Shown: positions 25,511 to 31,497 of the stretch, piece by piece
Position numbering within the stretch: the first letter of the stretch is position 1
Layout: each line of letters opens with the position of its first letter
Assembly: GCA_050942995.1 (NCBI GenBank)
Contig: JBMNOI010000023.1
Location: forward strand, 1 to 36,582
Length of the DNA: 36,582 nucleotides
Direction of reading: 5' to 3'
Source of the DNA: JBMNOI01 sp050942995
GTDB lineage: Bacteria > Chloroflexota > Anaerolineae > UBA1429
Notes under the pieces: generated by a model
The model's input: only the letters and a program-made list of their open reading frames with translations
Databases searched by the model: none
Told to the model about the DNA's origin: nothing
Program-made: the position numbers and the translations under genes

Positions 25511-25550
25511 CGGGCTATGACGGCGCGCGAAACCGCGCCGTCATAGCCCG
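25511..25550. terminator. Long perfect hairpin between convergent genes
   Basis: A 17-bp perfect stem (25511-25527 with 25534-25550) and 6-nt loop lies between the plus-strand kinase and minus-strand hgcB. There is no T-run on either side, but the position and strength suit a bidirectional terminator. Confidence 0.65.
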
Positions 25551-25625
25551 TCTGAAGAGTTCTATCGTCCTCCTTCACCGCATCGCCGGCGGTGCCTTCC
25601 CCCTGCGATCTATCCCGAGCAGACC

Positions 25626-25928
25626 TTAGCTGCAGCAGGCCGGTCCGCAGCTTCCATCGCCGCAACCGCAGTTCGGCTCACCACCGTACAGAGCCGCGTG
25701 AATAAATGCCGCCGCACAACCTACCCCGGCATCTACCATGATCGCCGCCGTCGGACAGTTGCGCCGGCAGGCGCCGCACTCGATACAGGCCCGGGCACGT
25801 ACCGGTTGGGCTATTTTGTCCTCCAGAACAAACACCCCATGAGGGCATACGACCACACACATACCACAGCCAATACAGCGCGAGGCATCGTAGCGCAATG
25901 TATTGAGATCGCTCACCTGTACAATCAT
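25626..25928 (-). CDS. hgcB: HgcB, ferredoxin of mercury methylation
   Basis: A 100-residue ferredoxin with two 4Fe-4S clusters: C18-C21-C24 with C58, and C48-C51-C54 with C28. HgcB-specific features are CIECGAC at cluster II and the conserved lone cysteine C71 in DAGVGCAAAFI, matching the essential Cys of known HgcB. The C-terminus holds C87, C89, C94 and the vicinal pair C98-C99, as in characterised HgcB. It donates electrons to the HgcA corrinoid, returning Co to the Co(I) state, and its C-terminal cysteines are thought to bind Hg(II). It starts 4 nt after the hgcA stop, with its GGAGGG site inside the end of hgcA, so translation is probably coupled. Confidence 0.93.
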   Translation of the reverse strand: MIVQVSDLNTLRYDASRCIGCGMCVVVCPHGVFVLEDKIAQPVRARACIECGACRRNCPTAAIMVDAGVGCAAAFIHAALYGGEPNCGCGDGSCGPACCS

Positions 25929-25932
25929 CGCT

Positions 25933-27075
25933 CTACCCTCCTATGAGACCGAGCACGGCCAGAACGATCACCGTCAACGCCGCTCCACCCGCCAGAACGG
26001 CCATAACAGGGATATAACGAGACATCTCGCGCTGCACGCCGCTTCGCGAAGTGATGGGCGTGGCGCCGGTAAAGTTCAGCGCCAGGTAGGCCGTCACCGC
26101 CGGCAATCCGACAAAAAGGGCCAGAGCACGGGCGCCGCGCATCCAGAGGGCCGCATCGGCCTCCCCTCTATATGCCCCAAAGGCCACCGGTAACGCCACC
26201 AGTGCACCGAGCACGAATCCCCGGCTGGAGAAATCGGCGGTAGGCAGCCAAGGAAGGAGCAGCGGGAAGAGCACCACGCCGGCCAGCACGGCGGCCACCA
26301 CGCCGATCGCTGCCCATAATCCGGCCAGCAGATAAAGCACCACAGCGGCTGCCAGCATGGGCAACAATGCATGCACGAGCTCGACGGGGATCAGCACCAG
26401 CCGCTCGCGCAGCGTAAAGGTCACCCGGCGCATCTCGGGCGTGGCCTCTCCCAATTCCAGATGGCGAGGCAGGTCGGCAGCGCGCACCGGCCCGTACTCT
26501 ACCCGAAACCCCGAGCGGCGGCGCACCTCATGGGCCGAGACTCCCGACGCCCCCAGTTGCGGAAGGATCAGCCGCCGATGGTTCACTACATCGGCCAGCC
26601 CCGTAACGGCGATGCGGCGCACCAGCTCGTCGGTGCCAAACGTCCCCTTGCCCGCCGCGCACCACACGTTGATCCCGGCCGTATCCAGAACCAGGATATA
26701 GGCATCCCACCCGGCTAGCGCCACACGCAGCGCATCATAGCTCAGGGTATAGTTGGCGGTCACAAATACCGGCGAATCGGGACCCGGCGAGCCCAGAGCG
26801 TACAGACCGGGCGCCACACGATGCTGGCTGCGACGATAGCCCCAGCGCGCGGCCAGATGATCCAGCCGATTGGCCCACGTCAGCCGCGAATCCGCCATAT
26901 AGATCGGGGAACGTTCCTCAAGGGGTGGACAACAGACCGCTCCTTCTGGTGCGTCACCATCGGCGCAGCATTTAGCTTGTACCCGCAGCATCGCTCCCGG
27001 AGAACGGGTCAGAGGGCCGCCCACGGGGACGGCGCCTTTTAGCGAGGGGCGTTTCGGGCGGATCTCATCGGTCAC
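25933..27075 (-). CDS. hgcA: HgcA, membrane corrinoid protein of mercury methylation
   Basis: A 380-residue protein that passes a methyl carbanion from a methyl-corrinoid to Hg(II). The diagnostic cap-helix motif NVWCAAGK lies at 136-143, with C139 as the cobalt ligand, followed by GTFGTDELVRRI. From about residue 245 there are five membrane helices; the HgcA-typical stretch NFTGATPITSRSGVQREM (from 334) precedes the last helix. Compared with the Desulfovibrio protein, the motif lies some 45 residues later because of an N-terminal extension with two vicinal cysteine pairs (C36-C37, C48-C49). The start is a GTG with CGGAGG upstream. It lies between arsR and hgcB in one operon. Confidence 0.94.
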   Translation of the reverse strand: MTDEIRPKRPSLKGAVPVGGPLTRSPGAMLRVQAKCCADGDAPEGAVCCPPLEERSPIYMADSRLTWANRLDHLAARWGYRRSQHRVAPGLYALGSPGPDSPVFVTANYTLSYDALRVALAGWDAYILVLDTAGINVWCAAGKGTFGTDELVRRIAVTGLADVVNHRRLILPQLGASGVSAHEVRRRSGFRVEYGPVRAADLPRHLELGEATPEMRRVTFTLRERLVLIPVELVHALLPMLAAAVVLYLLAGLWAAIGVVAAVLAGVVLFPLLLPWLPTADFSSRGFVLGALVALPVAFGAYRGEADAALWMRGARALALFVGLPAVTAYLALNFTGATPITSRSGVQREMSRYIPVMAVLAGGAALTVIVLAVLGLIGG

Positions 27076-27108
27076 GGCGAACCTCCGGCAGCATAGTGCA
27101 TTCGACGC

Positions 27109-27441
27109 CTACTCGCGACAGCATAACACGCCGGCCACGCGCTCGGCATCTTGTCGAATCGTGTCATCATCCTCCAGCGCCTCGCGCAAAAGTCGAAGGA
27201 AAGAGCGGCCACAGTCATCGGCCGTCTCGGCCAGCCGGTAATATACCCACAGGCCCTCTTTGCGATCATTGACCAATCCGGCGTTGCGCAGCACGGCCAG
27301 ATGCTTGGATACCGTGGATTGAGATAGCCCCAGGACCTCGGTGATATGGCACACGCACAGCTCGCCCAGTTGCAGCATCTTCAGGATGCGTACACGGGTG
27401 GGGTCGGATATGGCCTTGGCTGCGGCGATAAACTCTTTCAT
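27109..27441 (-). CDS. arsR: ArsR/SmtB-family metalloregulator of the hgc operon
   Basis: A 110-residue winged-helix repressor. The thiol metal site typical of arsenite-sensing ArsR is present at GELCVCHITEVL (C29, C31), followed by the recognition helix QSTVSKHLAVLRNAGLV and the wing GLWVYYRL. The C-terminus ends in a vicinal pair, C107-C108. Soft metals or metalloids such as As(III) or Hg(II) would release it from DNA. It is the first gene of the arsR-hgcA-hgcB unit (33-nt gap) and has a dyad overlapping its own promoter, so autoregulation is likely. ATG at 27441 has AAGGGAGAG upstream. Confidence 0.92.
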   Translation of the reverse strand: MKEFIAAAKAISDPTRVRILKMLQLGELCVCHITEVLGLSQSTVSKHLAVLRNAGLVNDRKEGLWVYYRLAETADDCGRSFLRLLREALEDDDTIRQDAERVAGVLCCRE

Positions 27442-27466
27442 GGCATCTCTCCCTTCAGACGACGCT

Positions 27467-27495
27467 ATTATATGGCTATATGGCGATATAGGCAA
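27467..27495 (-). promoter_or_regulatory. Promoter of the arsR-hgcAB operon
   Basis: On the minus strand TTGCCT (plus 27490-27495), a 17-nt spacer and a perfect TATAAT (plus 27467-27472). The start codon of arsR is about 25 nt downstream of the -10. The spacer is occupied by the operator dyad. Confidence 0.75.
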
Positions 27496-27498
27496 ATA
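27469..27498. promoter_or_regulatory. Candidate ArsR operator
   Basis: An AT-rich 30-bp imperfect palindrome centred at 27483/27484: CTATAT-GGCG-ATATAG in the core with outer matches, 12 of 15 base pairs in all. It covers the region from -35 to -10, as ArsR/SmtB operators usually do, so a bound repressor would exclude RNA polymerase. Confidence 0.65.
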
Positions 27499-27515
27499 TC
27501 TTGGCTAGAACATCG

Positions 27516-27543
27516 AAAAAGCCCTCCTGATATCCAGGAGGGC
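27516..27543 (-). terminator. Intrinsic terminator of the LysW-like gene
   Basis: A 9-bp stem (27521-27529 with 27535-27543, 5-nt loop) is followed on the minus strand by five T residues. It insulates the hgc promoter from the upstream gene. Confidence 0.82.
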
Positions 27544-27622
27544 CGGACCATTTGATGCCTGTTTGGCCGGGGACTCGGCAAACCGCCCTAACCGAGCGCC
27601 TCAGAACGTCACCCTATCGCGA

Positions 27623-27844
27623 TCAGTAATCGCCGTCCTCGTCCTCGTCACCCTCAAGCAGGTCATCTTCCTCATCATAGTCATAGTCGTCATCGTCTTC
27701 CAGACGCCAATCCAGATCCAGAGGGTTCGTACTGACCACCTCTAGCTCGGCTTCGCACGAGGGACAAAACAGAACATCGCCCATACGCGGCCGACCGGGA
27801 AGATGAACATCCTCATCGCATGCTGGGCACACTGCATACGGCAT
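27623..27844 (-). CDS. LysW-like zinc-ribbon protein with acidic tail
   Basis: A 73-residue protein. The N-terminal 40 residues are a two-knuckle zinc ribbon, CPAC...CPSC, followed by EAELEVVSTNPLDLDW, which closely resembles LysW, the amino-group carrier of lysine/arginine biosynthesis. The C-terminus is a run of Asp/Glu/Tyr (from residue 48) and lacks the EDWGE end whose Glu carries the substrate in LysW. It is therefore a LysW relative, perhaps with another partner-docking role. No LysX/LysZ-type genes are nearby. AGGAGAGA precedes the ATG, and it has its own promoter and terminator. Confidence 0.8.
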   Translation of the reverse strand: MPYAVCPACDEDVHLPGRPRMGDVLFCPSCEAELEVVSTNPLDLDWRLEDDDDYDYDEEDDLLEGDEDEDGDY

Positions 27845-27897
27845 ATCTCTGTCTCTCCTGCCAATCATGATATCGACCTGCTTACATGTGCAGCATG

Positions 27898-27906
27898 AGT
27901 ATAGCA
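27898..27906 (-). promoter_or_regulatory. Extended -10 promoter of the LysW-like gene
   Basis: The minus strand reads TGCTATACT, 54 nt before the ATG. No -35 match is evident. Confidence 0.55.
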
Positions 27907-27999
27907 TGTGCCTGTGTAGATATCGTGCAAAAGGTGTCGAAAACGCGTGTCAGAATGCCGCCGGGCTGTATAAAATGCGTGAACACGATCGTCCCGGCA

Positions 28000-28683
28000 T
28001 CACTCTTCGGAGTTGCTCAGGCAATAGCCCACACCGGGGACGGTGAGCACGAGACGCGGTGATTTCGGGTTGTGCTCGATTTTCGCCCGCAGGCGGCTGA
28101 TCAGGCCCCGCACCAGCTCGGGACTGCCCTCCCCCTCATAGCCCCACACCCGCTCCACCAACGCCGCCGTGGGCAACGTCTGCCCGCGATGCATCATCAA
28201 GGTATAGAGCAGACGAAACTCGAGATGGGTCAACCGGCGGGGAGGCAGTCCATCCGGCCGTACCGTGCGCGTCGAGGGGTTCAGAGAGAGCCCACCCACC
28301 TGCAGGGACGGCAGGCTCAGCTCGGCGATCCCCTTACCACGTCGCATCAGGGCTTGCAACTGGCCGATGAGTAGCCGGGCGCTGTAGGGGCGGGTGGTGA
28401 TCCAATCGGCTCCCGCCGCCAGCGCATCGAGAAACAGATCCTCGTCATATGCTCTGGCGATGATGACCAGCGGCGCATCGGTCACATCGCGCATCTGCCT
28501 CGTCAGTTCCACCGGATGGTGGTCATTATGCAGGGCCGCCAGGATCAGATCGGAAGCCTGCGCCCAGCCGCCTATCGCGCGTCTCGGATTCATGGCCGGC
28601 GTGACCGCCAGCCCCACCCGCTGTAGAACCAATGAGAGGATCGCCATCTCGTCAGCATCGTCACAGATCAGTAGCGCGTTCAT
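28000..28683 (-). CDS. OmpR/PhoB-type regulator with degenerate receiver
   Basis: A 227-residue protein with a receiver-like domain (1-115) and a C-terminal OmpR winged helix (LTHLEFRLLYTLMMHRGQTLPTAALVERVWGYEGEG...LISRLRAKIE). In the receiver the acidic pair D8-D9 is kept, but the phosphoacceptor position in SDLILAALHN is Ala50 and the conserved Lys is Arg in TTRPYS. It is thus unlikely to be controlled by phosphorylation. The frame stays open far upstream, through the transporter gene in another phase, but the ATG at 28683 with AGGAG fits the domain start. It lies 11 nt past the MFS gene, in one operon. Confidence 0.88.
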   Translation of the reverse strand: MNALLICDDADEMAILSLVLQRVGLAVTPAMNPRRAIGGWAQASDLILAALHNDHHPVELTRQMRDVTDAPLVIIARAYDEDLFLDALAAGADWITTRPYSARLLIGQLQALMRRGKGIAELSLPSLQVGGLSLNPSTRTVRPDGLPPRRLTHLEFRLLYTLMMHRGQTLPTAALVERVWGYEGEGSPELVRGLISRLRAKIEHNPKSPRLVLTVPGVGYCLSNSEE

Positions 28684-28694
28684 CGCCTGCACTC

Positions 28695-29972
28695 CTATCG
28701 CGCCCGCGGCATCGTCTGGCCGGTGTGCGCCGACCTCGTACGAACATATAGAATCAGCGGGATGGTCAGGCTCAACGCCAGCGCCGCCACCGCATAGGTC
28801 GGGCGAATTCCCGCCACGGCCACCAGCGCATAGGCCGCCAGAGGCCCCACCCCCGACCCGATGTCGCCCGTCGTCTGAAAGCTCCCCACCATCACCCCGC
28901 GCTCGCCCGGGCGCGTCAGATCGCCCATCCACGAAACCAGCATGGGCGGAACGATGCCATAGGCCGAGGCCGCCAGTGCGACGCCCGGCAGAATGAGCCA
29001 GAGGGAATCGCTCGACGCAAAACAGGCCAGCCCGGCGACGCCCAGCGCCTCGCCCAGGAGCAGGACGCGGGTCCGATCGCCCAGCAGATCGCTGAGATAG
29101 CCCAGGGCAGGCCCCACCAGCACACTGACCACATTGCGCGCAAAGAGTAGCGTAGCCGTCAACGAGGCCACGCCCACCACCAGCGCCCCCAGTTGCACCT
29201 CGTCGCCCAGTGTTTGCGCCAGATAAAGCCCGATGGTTGAATAAAACACGCCGGCAAAAAAGAAGCGGTGGCCGAAATTGAGCGCGAGGATGAGCCAGAG
29301 GCGGCCGTCCATTCGGGTCGGCAATCGGAGTCGCCCGGAGAATATGGCGCGTCTTTCTTCGGGGGACGTGCCCATCTCGTTCGTCCGATCCATCGGCCCG
29401 CTCGGGCGACGTTCCTGACGCGGCAACGTCAGCGCCCCCAGAACACCCAGCACCGAAAAGCCCCCCAGGATCAGCATGGCGGGAGAGATGCCCAGACTGT
29501 CGGTCAGGAATCCCCCGGCCATAGCCCCCAGCGCCCCACCGAAATAGGAAAAGGGTGAGTAGATGCCCGCCAACCGACCGCGAGTCTCGTGAGTGCTCAC
29601 ATCCAGCACCAATCCCTGGGCCGAGACGGCCAGTAACGCCCAGGCCACGCCCCACATGACGCGCAACGCCAGCAACGGCCAGAACCCCCGCACCAGCCCG
29701 TACCCCAGCGTCGAGACCGCCCCCACCGCCAGCCCGACGATGTAGGGAGATCGATGGCCCACCTGCTGGTTGAGCCAGCCGCTGAGCATGTTCAACGGCG
29801 GCCGCACCAGCCGGTTGGCGCTGAGCAACCAGCCAACCTGCAGCGCCGTAATGCCCACGGCGCCATATTGTGACGGCAATACGGCATAGAACGTCGAATC
29901 GCCCAGCAGGGCCAGTGCGGTGCAGATCGTCAGCGTCCAGACGATGCGCTGTGCTGAATGAGAGCGGTCCAT
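28695..29972 (-). CDS. Major facilitator superfamily transporter
   Basis: A 425-residue, 12-helix MFS exporter-type protein. The loop 2-3 region reads RPPLNMLSGWLNQQVGHRSPYIVG, a degenerate MFS signature; the second half has the related GPALGYLSDLLGDRTRVLL. A hydrophilic central loop of ~35 residues (about 185-220) separates the halves. Substrate cannot be read; the drug/metabolite efflux group is most likely. GTGAGGC precedes the ATG. The co-transcribed pseudo-receiver regulator downstream may control it. Confidence 0.9.
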   Translation of the reverse strand: MDRSHSAQRIVWTLTICTALALLGDSTFYAVLPSQYGAVGITALQVGWLLSANRLVRPPLNMLSGWLNQQVGHRSPYIVGLAVGAVSTLGYGLVRGFWPLLALRVMWGVAWALLAVSAQGLVLDVSTHETRGRLAGIYSPFSYFGGALGAMAGGFLTDSLGISPAMLILGGFSVLGVLGALTLPRQERRPSGPMDRTNEMGTSPEERRAIFSGRLRLPTRMDGRLWLILALNFGHRFFFAGVFYSTIGLYLAQTLGDEVQLGALVVGVASLTATLLFARNVVSVLVGPALGYLSDLLGDRTRVLLLGEALGVAGLACFASSDSLWLILPGVALAASAYGIVPPMLVSWMGDLTRPGERGVMVGSFQTTGDIGSGVGPLAAYALVAVAGIRPTYAVAALALSLTIPLILYVRTRSAHTGQTMPRAR

Positions 29973-30068
29973 GTTTGCCTCACGAAAGAAAAGGTAACGA
30001 CGGCAAAGCCCTCCGCCGGCGAGAGCCGATCGGAGGGCTGATTATCAAAAACGACATCGCACCGCGGG

Positions 30069-30269
30069 CTATTCGGCCGCGCACGCAATGCTCTCCCGGG
30101 CCGCCTGCGCTTCGGGGCTATCGCCCGCCATGCGCTCGGCCACCATAAGCATCAAGGCATCGATCAATTCGTCGATGAGCTGATCGTTCTGGCTGCTCCA
30201 GTAGCCACCGGCGTTCTGCACGATGGACTTGAGCTTGTTCACCACCATCGCTTTGGCTTCGGCATCCAT
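30069..30269 (-). CDS. Small helical protein, paralogue A (66 aa)
   Basis: A 66-residue protein I do not recognise. Composition suggests two helices around a central GGYWSS turn: KLKSIVQNAGGYWSS, then DELIDALMLMVAERMAG. There is no signal peptide; the second helix is amphipathic rather than membrane-spanning. GGGAGG precedes the ATG. The adjacent gene at 30313 has the same length and the same core, so the two are tandem paralogues, 43 nt apart, probably on one transcript. They may form hetero-oligomers. Confidence 0.82.
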   Translation of the reverse strand: MDAEAKAMVVNKLKSIVQNAGGYWSSQNDQLIDELIDALMLMVAERMAGDSPEAQAARESIACAAE

Positions 30270-30312
30270 GCCACAACCTCCCTTGTGTGATGTATGAGTC
30301 AGGTGCCCCGGC

Positions 30313-30513
30313 CTATTTCACCAGCTTGGCGATGCTCTTACGAACCGCCTCGGCCTGCTCGCCCGGCCCGGCCATGCGCACCATGACGGCCGATACCAGC
30401 CCGTCGATCATCTCGCCCACGACCTTTTCCGTGTTCGAGCTCCAGTATCCACCCGATCGTTGGATAAGGATCTTGAACTTTTCCAGCGCTACACTCCTGG
30501 CATCCGTTTCCAT
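30313..30513 (-). CDS. Small helical protein, paralogue B (66 aa)
   Basis: This is the upstream member of the tandem pair. It shares with paralogue A the pattern IQ-x-x-GGYWSS-x(8)-E-x-ID-x-L-x(3)-V-x-x-RMAG and the length of 66 residues. The start at 30513 has a textbook GGAGG and matches the start of paralogue A (MDAEAKA versus METDARS); a frame reaching 30879 runs through the repeat-rich upstream region and is not credible. An extended -10 lies 82 nt upstream. Function unknown. Confidence 0.82.
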   Translation of the reverse strand: METDARSVALEKFKILIQRSGGYWSSNTEKVVGEMIDGLVSAVMVRMAGPGEQAEAVRKSIAKLVK

Positions 30514-30594
30514 GACGTACCTCCTCTGAATGTCGTGATCGTCATTGAACCCATTCAGCGTCTGCCATATAGACCAGGCCGCCGAGTCAGTCCC

Positions 30595-30603
30595 ATCATA
30601 GCA
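30595..30603 (-). promoter_or_regulatory. Extended -10 promoter of the small paralogue genes
   Basis: The minus strand reads TGCTATGATG; a partial TTGCGC lies 17 nt upstream. It faces paralogue B, 82 nt away. Confidence 0.5.
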
Positions 30604-30721
30604 TGTCCTGGTGGCACGCGCAACCATTTTCCTCATCCCCCTTCCAAAGGTAGCAAAAGCTCGCACACAGCGACATGGCCGCTTTGTAGCCTTCACCCGG
30701 AGACCGAGCGATGAGTACGCC

Positions 30722-30833
30722 ACCGGCGCACTTGCCACCCGCCGATATGCTCTCCGTCCCCCGTATGCGCAGATAGTCGTCAGGTTCCCGCTACGGGCGC
30801 ACCTGCCACTCACCGGCATACTCTCCGTCCCCC
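30722..30833. repeat. Imperfect 41-bp direct repeat
   Basis: The segment 30722-30762 recurs at 30793-30833 with 34 of 41 bases identical (period 71). Both copies end in CTCTCCGTCCCCC. The second runs straight into the hairpin pair. Confidence 0.8.
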
Positions 30834-30889
30834 TCTCCCACACATGTGGGAGAGGGGGACCGTTCGGCGATGCTCCCATCGCCGAACGG
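30827..30889. repeat. Two adjacent perfect hairpins
   Basis: The first has 16-bp arms (30827-30842 and 30845-30860) around 2 nt; the second has 13-bp arms (30860-30872 and 30877-30889) around CTCC. They touch end to end. No T-run follows. They resemble the paired hairpins of dispersed REP/BIME-type elements more than a terminator. Confidence 0.85.
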
Positions 30890-31025
30890 CGGGGTGAGGG
30901 CGGCTTAGCCGCTTGACGGCCTTGTACAGGTGGCGATGTCCCCGTCGCCGGTTTATAATGACTCCAAATCCGAGTACGCCGTGGCCGGGCGAAATCGCCA
31001 CGGCGATGGGATAAAGGAGCGTTCT

Positions 31026-31445
31026 ATGAAACACTTGCGAGAGGAGCTATGGTTCAATATCCCGCAGCGTCGTGGATACATCAATATCACCGACCGTGTT
31101 CAGGATCTGGTTCGGCGCAGTCAGGTTCGTAACGGCCTGTGCCTGGTAAACGCCATGCACATCACCGCATCCGTGTACATCAACGACGACGAGCCGGGGC
31201 TGATTCAGGACTATGACGACTGGCTGGAACGCCTGGCTCCCCACGAACCCATCTCGGCATACCGCCATAACCGCACCGGAGAGGATAACGGGGATGCCCA
31301 TCTCAAGCGCCAGATCATGGGCCGTGAGGTGGTGGTGGCCGTGACCGATGGTCGACTGGATCTGGGCCCCTGGGAGCAGATCTTTTATGCCGAGTTTGAC
31401 GGTCGCCGCCAAAAGCGCGTGCTGGTCAAGATCATTGGAGAGTGA
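31026..31445 (+). CDS. YjbQ/UPF0047-family protein
   Basis: A 139-residue YjbQ-family protein, a compact beta barrel linked to a secondary thiamin-phosphate-synthase activity; the true role is uncertain. Conserved family blocks are NAMHITASVYIND (metal-type His), a NGDAHLKRQIMG stretch with the second His, and VAVTDGRLDLGPWEQIFYAEFDGRR at the end. AAAGGAG lies upstream of the ATG. It is 52 nt ahead of the isoprenoid-synthase-like gene on the same strand. Confidence 0.92.
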   Translation: MKHLREELWFNIPQRRGYINITDRVQDLVRRSQVRNGLCLVNAMHITASVYINDDEPGLIQDYDDWLERLAPHEPISAYRHNRTGEDNGDAHLKRQIMGREVVVAVTDGRLDLGPWEQIFYAEFDGRRQKRVLVKIIGE

Positions 31446-31497
31446 TACCGCACGCCCCTTGCTGCGTATAGTGCGAAACGAACGGTAAGGAGTGACT

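Larger units (their letters stand above)
30514..31025. other. Repeat-rich intergenic region
   Basis: This gene-free stretch separates the small paralogues from the YjbQ gene. It holds a minus-strand promoter (30595-30603), an imperfect 41-bp direct repeat (30722-30833) and two back-to-back perfect hairpins (30827-30889). Open frames here are low-complexity by-products of the repeats. Confidence 0.6.

Noticed and set aside
25511..25550. Transposon end or attachment site
   Set aside because: It is a single hairpin between convergent genes with no target duplication or partner; a terminator explains it.
28684..29655. N-terminal extension of the pseudo-receiver regulator to 551 codons
   Set aside because: The extra part overlaps the MFS gene in another frame, is Gly/Arg/Ala-rich without any fold, and the regulator has its own ribosome-binding site at 28683.
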